Shown here: piece by piece, positions 8,422 through 16,775 of the stretch | Position numbering within the stretch: the first letter of the stretch is position 1 | Layout: every line of letters begins with the position of its first letter | Assembly: GCF_000725385.1 (NCBI RefSeq) | Contig: NZ_CP008884.1 | Coordinates: forward strand, 4,526,001-4,590,000 | Source of the DNA: Dyella japonica A8 | Lineage (GTDB): Bacteria > Pseudomonadota > Gammaproteobacteria > Xanthomonadales > Rhodanobacteraceae | DNA length: 64,000 nt | Direction of reading: 5' to 3' | The notes under the pieces: generated by a model | What the model saw: the letters and a program-made list of their open reading frames with translations, nothing else | The model's database searches: none | What the model was told of the DNA's origin: nothing | Translations under genes and position numbers: made by a program

Positions 8422-9429
8422 TCACGAACCCGCCGGCGCGGTGGCTACCTTTGGCGCATCGGCATCCACGCGCACCTTCAGCTCGGTGAGTTGCGCCGAT
8501 GACAGCTTCGCCGCCGCCTTCGCCAGATAGTCGCCCGCGGTTTTCAGCTGCTGCTGGCTGTCCATGCGCTGCGCCAGCGAGATCTGATACCAGCCTTCCG
8601 CCGGGTTCTCCGCGATGCCGGCTCCGGTCACATAGGCCACGCCCATCGCGTAATGGCCGAGCATCTCGTTACCGGCCATGGCCTTGCGCGCCAGTGCGAC
8701 ACCACGCGCCGCATCCACCGGCACGCCTTCCCGGCCGGTGATGAGGAAATAACCCAGGGTGCCGGCGGCTTTCGCGCTGCCGGCATCCGCGGCGGCCTGT
8801 AGCCAGCGCACGCCGGCGACCGCGTCACGCCGGCCGAACACGCCGGTGATGTAGAACTGGCCGAGCGACAACTGCGCATCGCCGTCGCCTTTCTGTGCCG
8901 CCGCCGTCAGCAGCTTCTCGGCAAGCGCGGCGTCCTTCGGCAAACCCATCTCGCCGGACAGGCGTGCCATCGCCAGCACCTCCATGCCCTTGGGCGAACC
9001 CTTGTCCGCGGCCTTCTGCGCCCATTGCAGGGCTTCCTTCTGCGCGCCGCCGGTGGCCAACAGCGCGACGGCCAGCACGGCCATGTGATCCGCGTTCTGG
9101 TCGATGCCCACGCTTTTGCGCATCCATGCGATGGCCGCAGGCACGTCACGCGCTGTGCCCACTCCCGCCATGGTGGCCGAGCCCAGCATCCAGGCGCCTT
9201 CCGCGCTGCCGGCCATCGCGGCCTTGCGGTACCACTCGGTGCCCGCGGCCTTGTCGGCCGGCACACCGTCATCCTGCAGCGCACGGCCCAGGGCGACCTG
9301 TGCCTGCGTGTCGCCGGCCGCGGCACGCTTCTGCAACGCTTCGCGCGCGGCATCGCCGGATATCGCCATCGTGGGCATCGAGAACGCGGCCACCGCCGCC
9401 ATCGCCACCAGCAACGTCGCACGAGTCAT
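8422..9429 (-). CDS. Secreted Sel1-like (TPR-type) repeat protein
   Basis: A 335-residue protein starting MTRATLLVAMAAVAAFSMPTMA, a clear signal peptide; the longer frame to 9573 was rejected because it buries this. The mature part is built from 34-36-residue alpha-helical Sel1 repeats with the AxxWYRKAAxxGxxxA pattern: KRAAAGDTQAQVALGRAL, EWYRKAAMAGSAEGAWMLG, WAQKAADKGSPKGMEVLA, LTAAAQKGDGDAQLSLGQFY, WLQAAADAGSAKAAGTLGYF. Such proteins are periplasmic scaffolds for protein-protein contacts. No catalytic motif is visible and the partner is unknown. It is convergent with sdaA and divergent from the APC permease. Confidence 0.88.
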   Translation of the reverse strand: MTRATLLVAMAAVAAFSMPTMAISGDAAREALQKRAAAGDTQAQVALGRALQDDGVPADKAAGTEWYRKAAMAGSAEGAWMLGSATMAGVGTARDVPAAIAWMRKSVGIDQNADHMAVLAVALLATGGAQKEALQWAQKAADKGSPKGMEVLAMARLSGEMGLPKDAALAEKLLTAAAQKGDGDAQLSLGQFYITGVFGRRDAVAGVRWLQAAADAGSAKAAGTLGYFLITGREGVPVDAARGVALARKAMAGNEMLGHYAMGVAYVTGAGIAENPAEGWYQISLAQRMDSQQQLKTAGDYLAKAAAKLSSAQLTELKVRVDADAPKVATAPAGS

Positions 9430-9707
9430 GGTGTGCCCTGCCTTGCGGAGAGAACCCGATACTAGCCTTCCACCCGGGCTCCGCCAATTTGCCACCCGCC
9501 AGAGGCGAAAAAACCGTGGCCTGAGCCTCGTTTCATCCGCCGATTCAATGACCTGAGTGCTGCGCTGCGCCACTATCCGTGACTCCTGACGGGCTGACAG
9601 GCGCGGGACCGGTCTGTCATCATCGCCCCCTTGTGTCGCCCGGGAAGGCGGCTGCTACTTGTGTCGCCCAGGGGGCGGCCCGTCGATCCACTGACCTGGG
9701 GACCTGC

Positions 9708-11315
9708 ATGTCTCATTCCTCCATCCGACGCGACGTCGGCCCGTTCGCCCTCATGCTCACCGGCCTGGGCTCGATCATCGGCTCCGGCTGGCTGTTCGGC
9801 GCCTGGAAAGCGGCGGGGCTGGCCGGTCCGGGCGCCATCTGGGCCTGGGTGCTGGGCGCGGCCATCATCATGACCATCGCCCTTACCTACGCCGAGCTGG
9901 GCTCGATGTTTCCCGAATCCGGCGGCATGGTGCGCTACAGCCACTATTCGCACGGCTCGCTGGTGGGCTTTATCGGCGCATGGGCCAACTGGATCGCCAT
10001 CGTCTCGGTGATTCCGGTGGAAGCCGAAGCCTCGGTGCAGTACATGGCGTCGTGGCCGTGGCAGTGGGCCCAAGACCTGTACATGCACATGCCCGACGGT
10101 CACGGTGAACTTTCAACCGCCGGCCTGCTTATCGCGGCGGTGCTGGTCATCATCTATTTCCTGCTCAACTTCTGGAGCGTGAAGTTGTTCGCCCGCTCCA
10201 ACACGCTCATCACCACCTTCAAGCTGGTGGTGCCGGCAGCGACGGGCCTGGCCTTGATCGCCAGTGGCTTCCACAGTGAGAACTTCTCCGTGGGCGTGCA
10301 CGGTGATGCGCATGCCATCGACTTCGCCGCTGTACTGACCGCCGTGGCGACGGCGGGCATCGTGTTCTCCTTCAACGGTTTCCAGAGCCCGGTGAATCTG
10401 GCCGGCGAGGCACGCAACCCGGGCAAGAGCATACCCTTCGCAGTGGTCGGCTCCATTCTGCTGGCAACGGTGGTCTACATCATCCTGCAGGTGGCCTATA
10501 TCGGCGCAGTGCCGCCGGAAATGCTGGCCAAGGCTGGCTGGCACGGCATCGATTTCCGCTCGCCGTTTGCCGAGCTGGCCATCATCGTCAACCTGCACTG
10601 GCTGGCGATGCTGCTGTATGTGGACGCCTTCATCAGCCCCAGCGGCACCGGCATGACCTACACGGCCACCACCGCGCGCATGATCTACGGCATGGAGCGC
10701 AACGGCACCATGCCGAAGCTTCTCGGCCGCATCCACCCCAAGTGGGGCGTGCCGCGCCCGGCAATGTGGTTCAACCTGGCGGTGTCGTTCCTGTTCCTGT
10801 TCTTCTTCCGCGGCTGGGGCACGCTGGCAGCGGTGATCTCGGTGGCGACCATCATTTCCTACCTGACCGGCCCGGTGAGCGCGATGACGCTGCGCCGCAC
10901 CGCACCGAACCTGCACCGCCCGCTGCGCATCGCGGGCCTGCCGATCCTCGCTGGTGTCGCCTTCATCATGGCGACCGAACTCCTCTATTGGGCACGCTGG
11001 CCGCTGACCGGCAAGATCATCATCTTGATGGTGGTGGCGCTGCCCGTGTACCTGTTCTACCAGTTCAAGGCGAACTGGCACGACTTTGGCCGCCAGATGA
11101 AGGGCGCGTGGTGGCTGATCTTCTACCTGCCGACGCTGGCGCTAGTGTCGTGGCTGGGCAGCGCGGAGTTCGGTGGCCAGGGCTATCTCACCTACGGCAC
11201 CGACCTTGCCGTCGTCGCCGTGATCGGCCTGGTGTTCTACGTGTGGGGCGTGAAGTCCGGTTGGCGCACGCCGTCGGTGGAAGAGGCCGAGGCGAATCCG
11301 CACGTGCACGATTGA
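9708..11315 (+). CDS. APC-family amino acid permease
   Basis: A 535-residue polytopic membrane protein with about 12 helices. Its start at 9708 (ATGTCTCATTCC, with GGGGA eight bases upstream) was chosen over a frame opening at 9579. The first helix has the APC substrate-binding signature GLGSIIGSGWLFGAW; helix 6 has SFNGFQSPVNLAGEARNPGKSIP, which is the APC EXXNPxxxIP motif. The sequence recalls the aspartate:proton symporters of the YveA/AspT type, but substrate assignment is a guess. It is followed by a good intrinsic terminator at 11341. Confidence 0.9.
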   Translation: MSHSSIRRDVGPFALMLTGLGSIIGSGWLFGAWKAAGLAGPGAIWAWVLGAAIIMTIALTYAELGSMFPESGGMVRYSHYSHGSLVGFIGAWANWIAIVSVIPVEAEASVQYMASWPWQWAQDLYMHMPDGHGELSTAGLLIAAVLVIIYFLLNFWSVKLFARSNTLITTFKLVVPAATGLALIASGFHSENFSVGVHGDAHAIDFAAVLTAVATAGIVFSFNGFQSPVNLAGEARNPGKSIPFAVVGSILLATVVYIILQVAYIGAVPPEMLAKAGWHGIDFRSPFAELAIIVNLHWLAMLLYVDAFISPSGTGMTYTATTARMIYGMERNGTMPKLLGRIHPKWGVPRPAMWFNLAVSFLFLFFFRGWGTLAAVISVATIISYLTGPVSAMTLRRTAPNLHRPLRIAGLPILAGVAFIMATELLYWARWPLTGKIIILMVVALPVYLFYQFKANWHDFGRQMKGAWWLIFYLPTLALVSWLGSAEFGGQGYLTYGTDLAVVAVIGLVFYVWGVKSGWRTPSVEEAEANPHVHD

Positions 11316-11340
11316 GCGGCACGCACCATCGGTGAAATGA

Positions 11341-11370
11341 AAAACGCGCGGTGATGAGCCGCGCGTTTTT
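11341..11370 (+). terminator. Intrinsic terminator after the APC permease
   Basis: AAAACGCGCGG and CCGCGCGTTTTT form an 11-bp stem around a seven-base loop, followed by a T run. It lies 25 bases past the permease stop. Confidence 0.88.
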
Positions 11371-11432
11371 CTTTCTGTGGTGCCTGCCATTGAGCACGCT
11401 AAACTTGACGATCAAAGCCCAACCTTCCCTAT

Positions 11433-11534
11433 CGTCATTCCGGCGCAGGCCGGAATCCAGTAGCGAGAGCGTTCGGTTGTGTGGCGAAAACCATGCTTTG
11501 CTTCTACTGGATTCCGGCCTGCGCCGGAATGACG
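11433..11534. repeat. dRS3-like inverted repeat element (copy 2)
   Basis: Near-perfect 30-base arms (11433-11462, beginning CGTCATTCCGGCGCAGGCCG; 11505-11534, ending CCGGAATGACG) flank a 42-base centre. Each arm contains the ATTCCGGC/GCCGGAAT hairpin. It lies between the permease terminator and the convergent end of hom. Confidence 0.85.
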
Positions 11535-11569
11535 AGCCAAAGCGCGGGGCACTCGACCGCAACGCGAGC

Positions 11570-12655
11570 TTACGCCAGCGCCAGCACATCCCCCAGCAAG
11601 GCCTGCGCCGTCACCTCCGGCCCCGCACCCGGCCCCTGGATCACCAGCGGCTGGGTGTTGTACCGCGTGGTGCTCAACGCAAACTGGTTGTCGGTGCCGT
11701 ACAGGCGCGTAGCCGGATGGTTGGCCGGCACTTCGACCAGACCCACGCGTGCGCGGCCACGCTGGTTGAGGCGGGCGAGGAAGCGCAAGGCGCCACCGCG
11801 TGCCTTCGCTTCGGCATACCGTGTGGCGAGCGGTTCGTCGAGTTCCTCCAGGCGCGCGAGGAAGGTTTCGACATCGACACCGCGCAGGCTTGCCGGCACC
11901 AGGCTCTCCACTTCCACTTCGTCAGGGCGCAGCGCAAAGCCGGCACAACGGGCCAGGATGAGCAGCTTGCGCGCCACGTCCTCGCCGGACAGATCGCTGC
12001 GCGGATCCGGCTCGGTGTAACCCAGTTCGCGCGCACGGCGCAGCAGCGCGGAGAACGGCTGGCTGCCGTCGTATTGGTTGAACAGGTAGGAGAGCGATCC
12101 GGAGAACACGCCTTCCAGCGTCAGCAGCGCATCACCGCAATGACGCAGCCGGCGCAGCGTGGAGATCACCGGAAGTCCCGCACCCACCGTCGCCGAATCG
12201 CCGTAGCGACCGCCATTCGCCAGCGCCGCCTGCAGGGCTCGCCAGCCGGGCAGGTCACCGCCCGCCAGCGACTTGTTGGCGGTGACCACGTGATAGCCAC
12301 GCGCCAGCCAGTCCGCATGACACTGGGCCAGCGCAGTGCTGGCAGTGGCATCGATGATCACTTTCACCGTGGCATCGTTGGCATCGAGCGCACCAAGCAA
12401 GGCGGCATCGTTGCGTACATCGCCGTGGCTCTTGAGCTTCTCGCGCAGCGAGCGGTCAGCCAGTTGTTCGGCCTGCGTCTGCTGACGGCGTGAATTGGCC
12501 GCGCCCACCAGCCGGATCGACGACGCCGCTGGCGTATTGAGCAGCTTGAGGAAGGCACCACCCACCACGCCGGTGCCGAGCAACACGGCGGCAATGGAGG
12601 ACGATGCCTGTGGTTTCGACGCGCCTGCGGCTTCCTTCGCCAGCACCGCGCTCAT
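11570..12655 (-). CDS. hom: Homoserine dehydrogenase (monofunctional)
   Basis: A 361-residue enzyme reducing aspartate semialdehyde to homoserine, the branch precursor of methionine and threonine. The NAD(P)-binding motif is GTGVVGGAFLKLL (residues 27-39). TANKSLAG and the family signature SGSLSYLFNQYDG and DPRSDLSGEDVARKLLILAR are present. There is no aspartokinase domain and no ACT domain, unlike ThrA/MetL of enterics. The ATG at 12655 overlaps the metB stop (ATGA), so it is the third gene of the riboswitch-controlled metX-metB-hom operon, supplying substrate for MetX. Confidence 0.95.
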   Translation of the reverse strand: MSAVLAKEAAGASKPQASSSIAAVLLGTGVVGGAFLKLLNTPAASSIRLVGAANSRRQQTQAEQLADRSLREKLKSHGDVRNDAALLGALDANDATVKVIIDATASTALAQCHADWLARGYHVVTANKSLAGGDLPGWRALQAALANGGRYGDSATVGAGLPVISTLRRLRHCGDALLTLEGVFSGSLSYLFNQYDGSQPFSALLRRARELGYTEPDPRSDLSGEDVARKLLILARCAGFALRPDEVEVESLVPASLRGVDVETFLARLEELDEPLATRYAEAKARGGALRFLARLNQRGRARVGLVEVPANHPATRLYGTDNQFALSTTRYNTQPLVIQGPGAGPEVTAQALLGDVLALA

Positions 12656-13860
12656 GCGCTCACCCGGCGTTTGGCATGGATCGAGGCCTCCGCACGCGCC
12701 AGCGCGGCATCGATGTCGCGCAGCAGGTCGTCGCCATCCTCGATGCCCACCGAGAGGCGCAGCAGGGTATCGGCGATACCCGCCGCACGACGGGCTTCCG
12801 GCGCCATGGAGGCATGCGTCATCGAAGCGGGATGGGCGACCAGGCTCTCCACGCCGCCTAGCGATTCGGCCAGCGAGAAATAACGGACGCCATCCACGAA
12901 GGCCGCCACCTGCTCCGCGTCGCCTTCCAGCTCGAAGCTCAGCATGGCGCCGAAGCCCTGTTGCTGGCGTGCGGCCAGCGCATGGCCGACATGGCTTTCC
13001 AGGCCCGGGTAATACACCTTGCGAACCGCCGCATGGCCATCCAGGCGCTCGACGATGCGCGCGGCGTTTTCCTGATGCTGACGCAGGCGCACGTTGAGCG
13101 TGCGCAGGCCACGCAGGGTGAGGAAGCTGTCGAACGGTGCACCGGTGAGGCCGTTGCAGTTGCCCCACCACTTGAGCTGGTCGGCTACGGCCTGGTCGCG
13201 CGCCACCACGGCACCGCCCACCACGTCGCTGTGGCCGTTGATGTACTTGGTGGTGGAATGCACCACCACGTCCGCGCCCAGCGCGAGCGGCTGCTGCAGG
13301 GCCGGCGAGAGGAAGGTGTTGTCGACCACCACCAGCGCACCCACGGCATGCGCGGCCTGTGCCACGTGGCGCACGTCGGTGATGCGCAGCAACGGGTTGG
13401 ACGGGGTTTCCACCCACACCAGCGAAGGCTTCAGCGCGAGGCCTTCGGCCAGCGAGTGGCTGTTGGTCAGGTCGACGAACTTCACCTGGAAGCGGCCCTT
13501 CTTGGCCCACGCATCGAGCAGGCGCCAGGTACCGCCGTAGCAGTCGTGCGCCGCCAACACCAGCGAGCCCGCCGGCACCAGCTCCAACGCCAACGCCACC
13601 GCCGCCATGCCGCTGGCCGTCACCACCGCGCCCACGCCCTGCTCCAGTTCGGCCAGCGCGTCGCCCAGCAGGTCGCGCGTGGGGTTGCCGCTGCGCGAGT
13701 AGTCATAGGCGCGCTTCTTGCCGAAACCTTCGAAGGCGTAGTTGGTGGACAGGTGCAGCGGCGGCACCACGGCGCCGTGCTGGGTGTCCGATTCGATGCC
13801 GGCGCGCACGGCCCGGGTGTTCAGGCCCGGCTTGGTACAGGGGACGGTGGTATCGCTCAT
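12652..13860 (-). CDS. metB: Cystathionine gamma-synthase / O-succinylhomoserine sulfhydrylase family
   Basis: A 402-residue PLP enzyme of the Cys/Met metabolism family. The family signature around the PLP lysine is DVVVHSTTKYINGHSDVVGG, with K205 as the Schiff-base lysine. DYSRSGNPTRDLL (PLP phosphate and substrate contacts), VWVETPSNPLLRITD and SLGGVESLVAHPASMTH are all present, and the length is typical. It joins O-succinylhomoserine to cysteine (cystathionine) or sulfide; sequence alone does not decide between these. It is the middle gene of metX-metB-hom: 39 bases after metX and overlapping hom by four bases. Confidence 0.95.
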   Translation of the reverse strand: MSDTTVPCTKPGLNTRAVRAGIESDTQHGAVVPPLHLSTNYAFEGFGKKRAYDYSRSGNPTRDLLGDALAELEQGVGAVVTASGMAAVALALELVPAGSLVLAAHDCYGGTWRLLDAWAKKGRFQVKFVDLTNSHSLAEGLALKPSLVWVETPSNPLLRITDVRHVAQAAHAVGALVVVDNTFLSPALQQPLALGADVVVHSTTKYINGHSDVVGGAVVARDQAVADQLKWWGNCNGLTGAPFDSFLTLRGLRTLNVRLRQHQENAARIVERLDGHAAVRKVYYPGLESHVGHALAARQQQGFGAMLSFELEGDAEQVAAFVDGVRYFSLAESLGGVESLVAHPASMTHASMAPEARRAAGIADTLLRLSVGIEDGDDLLRDIDAALARAEASIHAKRRVSA

Positions 13861-13899
13861 GGTGAATCTCCGTGCGTATCGCGTCTTTGAAATGAGGGG

Positions 13900-14928
13900 T
13901 CAACAACCGGCCAGCGCGTCGCGCAGCAGGGGCGCGAGGCGGTCGGTTTCTTTGAGGAAGGCGTCGTGGCCATAAGGCGACTCGACCACTTCCAGCGTGG
14001 CCGGGCCATGCAGGCGACGCTGCAGCTCGCACAGGTCGGCCAGCGGCACCAGGCGATCGGACGGGAAGCCGATCAGCGTGGCGGGCGCGGCGACCTGCTC
14101 GGGCGTCACGTCGTGCAGGTCGATGGATTCGGACAGCGCGAGGAAGCGTTCCACGTCGAAGCGCTCGACGAAGCGGCGACCGGCGTGTTCGAGGTAATCC
14201 TCGACCGGGAAGTGGAAGCGGCCGTCGCGGAATTCCGGCGCCGCGGTGAAGCGCTTGGCGAATTCCTCGCTGCCGCGATAGGTGGTCATGGCGAGCTGGC
14301 GGGCCAGCGCCAGCGCCTGGTCGGCCTGGCCGCTTTCCAGCCCCAGCCGCACGATGCCACGCTGCACGGAGCGCTGCGCCGTGGCCAGCGGATGCGGGCG
14401 ATGCGCGCCGGCCAGCAGTACCAGCCGGCCCAGGGCATAGGGGTGACGGGCCGCAAAGGCCAGCGCCACCATCGCGCCGTAGGACGAGCCAATGAAGGCG
14501 TGCACGCGATTGATGCCCAGCGCCTCCACCAGTGCGGCGAGCGCATCGGCCTGGTCCTCGCTGGACACGGCCTGCACGCCGGTGAGGTCGGCCGGAGTGA
14601 TCCAGTCGATCGAGAGCACGCGGTAGCGGTCCAGATCCAGCGGCTGGCCACTGCCCACCTGGGCCTGCCACCAGCCCGGGGCGGCCTCGCCGTCCAGCGC
14701 CACCACGTCGCGGGTGGCGGAGATGCCGCCCTGCACGATCACCGTGGGGGCATCGGGCGCGCCGCACCACAGGTAGCTCACTTCCACCTCGCACGGCGCG
14801 CTGCCGTACTTGGGCGTGACGACGAGGCGACGGGTGCAACGCTGGGTGGTGAGGTCCGGCCGCATGCCGCCGATGGCCGCGATGGAGGCGGGCGCGACGG
14901 TCGGAACGGGTTGCGGCTGGCTGGACAT
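13900..14928 (-). CDS. metX: Homoserine O-acyltransferase, MetX family (probably succinyltransferase)
   Basis: A 342-residue alpha/beta-hydrolase-fold acyltransferase that activates homoserine for methionine synthesis. The nucleophile elbow is FIGSSYGAMVALAFA (S149 predicted), the acid lies in GFPSDRLVPL and the histidine in SPYGHDAFLKE. The start at 14928 is fixed by a Shine-Dalgarno (GGAGA, 14941-14937) eight bases upstream; the frame continues to 15063 but that part is the riboswitch leader. MetX proteins of Xanthomonadales are known to use succinyl-CoA, which fits MetB next door; this is family knowledge. First gene of the operon, controlled by the leader at 15017-15130 and the operator at 15167-15186. 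Confidence 0.95.
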   Translation of the reverse strand: MSSQPQPVPTVAPASIAAIGGMRPDLTTQRCTRRLVVTPKYGSAPCEVEVSYLWCGAPDAPTVIVQGGISATRDVVALDGEAAPGWWQAQVGSGQPLDLDRYRVLSIDWITPADLTGVQAVSSEDQADALAALVEALGINRVHAFIGSSYGAMVALAFAARHPYALGRLVLLAGAHRPHPLATAQRSVQRGIVRLGLESGQADQALALARQLAMTTYRGSEEFAKRFTAAPEFRDGRFHFPVEDYLEHAGRRFVERFDVERFLALSESIDLHDVTPEQVAAPATLIGFPSDRLVPLADLCELQRRLHGPATLEVVESPYGHDAFLKETDRLAPLLRDALAGC

Positions 14929-14936
14929 CTGGCTCT

Positions 14937-14968
14937 TCTCCGGTCGGCATCGACCTGCGGACCGGAGA
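14937..14968 (-). promoter_or_regulatory. Hairpin sequestering the metX Shine-Dalgarno
   Basis: On the minus strand TCTCCGGTC (14968-14960) pairs perfectly with GACCGGAGA (14945-14937) around a 14-base loop. The right arm contains the GGAGA that is the metX ribosome-binding site. This is what a translational expression platform for the upstream SAM riboswitch should look like. No U-rich intrinsic terminator is seen between riboswitch and metX. Confidence 0.75.
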
Positions 14969-15016
14969 GGCGGGCAAGGCACGGCCGGCACGGGGGCGCG
15001 GCGGTGCGGTTCTGCC

Positions 15017-15130
15017 CTCATCTCGCGGCGTGCGCCCTTCGGCGCTACCGCAGGAATTGGCACCGTCGCGGAACTATTCCGCAGGTTGCCCCGGCTTCAA
15101 AGGGCCTGTCCCTCCGCCGGTCTCGATGAG
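15017..15130 (-). promoter_or_regulatory. SAM-I (S-box) riboswitch in the metX leader
   Basis: Read on the minus strand this has the S-box landmarks in order. They are the P1 arm CTCATCGAGA (15130-15121), the conserved GGCGGAGGGACAGGCCC, TTTGAAGCCGGGGCAACC, the P3 hairpin GCGGAA-TA-GTTCCGC, the invariant GGTGCCAATTCC, a P4 hairpin, and the closing P1 arm GAGATGAG (15024-15017). This is the SAM-binding aptamer known from S-box leaders. It ends about 88 bases upstream of metX and should lower metX-metB-hom expression when SAM is abundant. Confidence 0.96.
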
Positions 15131-15138
15131 TAGGGGGG

Positions 15139-15167
15139 AATCTAACGGCGAAGGAAAGTCATGTCAA
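15139..15167 (-). promoter_or_regulatory. Sigma-70 promoter of metX-metB-hom
   Basis: On the minus strand there is a perfect -35 TTGACA (15167-15162), a 17-base spacer and a -10 TAGATT (15144-15139). Predicted transcription start is near 15132, i.e. immediately before the first base of the riboswitch P1 stem, which supports both assignments. Confidence 0.8.
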
Positions 15168-15186
15168 TAGACGTCTAAACGTCTAT
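15167..15186. promoter_or_regulatory. Tandem met boxes (MetJ operator) abutting the metX -35
   Basis: AGACGTCT (15169-15176) is a perfect match to the MetJ met-box consensus and is followed directly by AAACGTCT (15177-15184, six of eight). The 8-bp tandem spacing is the arrangement MetJ dimers need. The same bases form the perfect palindrome ATAGACGTctaaACGTCTAT. A further partial box, AGACGTTC, lies at 15208-15215. The site abuts the -35 hexamer. A MetJ-like protein is encoded at 49952-50536, so the regulator exists in this genome. Confidence 0.8.
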
Positions 15187-15290
15187 GCACCTAGCCATCG
15201 GCATATTAGACGTTCAAATGGACAGTTACTCGTGCAACCGTGCCGCAGGCCGCGCCCGGGCTGGATCCGCGCCGGGCACGGCCCTTGCCG

Positions 15291-16082
15291 TCACTGCTTC
15301 TGAGCCACGAACGACATCGTGCGATTGCGCAGCTTGTCGTCGAACACCACGTTCATGGTCTTGCCGTCGGCGGATACGATGGAGGTGATCACGCCAACCA
15401 CCTTGCCGTCGCGCTTGTCGGTTTCCACCATCGAGGTCTTGCCGCTCTGCTTCACGGTGACGGTACTGATGCCGGGATCCCCCTTGTAGGGCGCCTCGGT
15501 GCCGTCGAGCTTCGCGGTGTAGGACTGCCCCGTGGGCGTGGTCATGGTGAGCGCCCCGCCCTCTTGCTTGAAGGTGATCTCGGTGGCGTTGTCGGACAGG
15601 TTGGCGATGCTGGCCGTGATCCACGAACCGGAGATGGCATGCGAACCGGCCGGACCCGCGGCCACCTGCTTCAACTCGCCAGTACCGGTGACCGGCGCGC
15701 CATTGGTGTCGCTGCTGTCGCTGAACTCGAAGCGCGCCGTCTTGCCGTCGGACGCCACCGTGGTAGTGGACGTGGCCACCACCTTGCCACCCTTCTTGTC
15801 GGTTTCCTTGATGGTGTGCGCGTCCACCACTTCCACTGCGACGGTGTCCAGGTAGGGATGGCCGGCAACGGCATGATCCTGCCCGTCGGCCTTGATGTTC
15901 ACCGCCGGCACGCAGGTCTTGCACGCATACATGCCGTCCTTGAGCACGAGCACATCGGGCTTCTTGGGCATCTGCATCTTGCTCATGTCGATCTTCCAGG
16001 TGCCGTCGAACGGCCCGTCGGCCATCGCGCCCAGCGGAAACAGCAACAGCAGGCAGAGGCCTGCGGACAGTGACTTGTTCAT
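15291..16082 (-). CDS. Secreted protein of unknown function
   Basis: A 263-residue protein with a signal peptide (MNKSLSAGLCLLLLFPLGAMA). The start was set at 16082 because the longer frame to 16235 hides this peptide. The mature chain is beta-rich and looks internally duplicated: TIKETDKKGGKVVATSTTTVASDGKT in the first half resembles MVETDKRDGKVVGVITSIVSADGKT in the second. One CKTC motif lies near residue 53. I see no catalytic signature. The repeats suggest two lipocalin- or barrel-like halves (inference). It is divergent from the DUF1304 gene and lies upstream of the metX control region. Confidence 0.75.
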   Translation of the reverse strand: MNKSLSAGLCLLLLFPLGAMADGPFDGTWKIDMSKMQMPKKPDVLVLKDGMYACKTCVPAVNIKADGQDHAVAGHPYLDTVAVEVVDAHTIKETDKKGGKVVATSTTTVASDGKTARFEFSDSSDTNGAPVTGTGELKQVAAGPAGSHAISGSWITASIANLSDNATEITFKQEGGALTMTTPTGQSYTAKLDGTEAPYKGDPGISTVTVKQSGKTSMVETDKRDGKVVGVITSIVSADGKTMNVVFDDKLRNRTMSFVAQKQ

Positions 16083-16331
16083 GGCATGACTCCCCAGCGG
16101 TTGAAATGACCGGGCGATGCCCATGTCCCCTGGGAACGTCACTGTCCTGTGGGCGCCCTTCCTCTGGCCCAGCCATGCCAACCTACGCCGGGCCCATGGC
16201 CACAGCCATTGGTCGGAAGTGTTAGGGCCTGTCAACGCTATTCACGTAGCCCGCGCTGCTTGTCCGTAGCCCCGGGGTGGCGGCGCCCCGTGCGGGCTGC
16301 AACACTGCGCCACCTGCCCAGCCGCCTCCGG

Positions 16332-16694
16332 ATGCCGATGTCCCTCGCCGCCCACCTCGTCGTCGCCCTCGTCGCCCTGTTGCATGTCTGGTTCCTGGTG
16401 CTGGAGATGTTCCTGTGGACCCGTTCGTCGGGCCGGCGCGCCTTCGGGCTGACCAAGGAGTTCGCCGAGCAGTCCAAGGTGCTGGCGGCCAACCAGGGGC
16501 TGTACAACGGCTTTCTCGCCGCCGGCCTGTTCTGGGGCCTGTGGCTGGGCGACGGCGGCCGTGCGGTGACCCTGTTCTTCCTCGGTTGCGTGCTGGTGGC
16601 GGGCGTGTTTGGCGGCCTCACGGCGACACGCAAGGTCCTGTGGATCCAGGGCCTGCCCGCCCTGCTCGCCATCGCACTGGTCCTGCTCGCCTGA
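16332..16694 (+). CDS. DUF1304 family inner-membrane protein
   Basis: A 120-residue protein with four hydrophobic helices; it ends LPALLAIALVLLA. The pattern HVWFLVLEMFLWTRSSGRRAFGLT, then the conserved AANQGLYNGFLAAGLFWGL, is the DUF1304 signature. Its function is unknown in any species as far as I know. The start could be ATG 16332 or ATG 16338 two codons later; neither has a strong ribosome-binding site. Confidence 0.88.
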   Translation: MPMSLAAHLVVALVALLHVWFLVLEMFLWTRSSGRRAFGLTKEFAEQSKVLAANQGLYNGFLAAGLFWGLWLGDGGRAVTLFFLGCVLVAGVFGGLTATRKVLWIQGLPALLAIALVLLA

Positions 16695-16775
16695 GCCTTT
16701 CGCACGGCCATTGGTACCTGCGCCAGGCACGGGGCTGTGCCATGCTTTTCGCCTCCCCCTGGACCGCCAACCCGC

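Noticed and set aside
11433..11534. Inverted repeats as insertion sequence ends
   Set aside because: The element is about 100 bases, holds no transposase, and the same unit recurs at other gene ends without target duplications that I can see.
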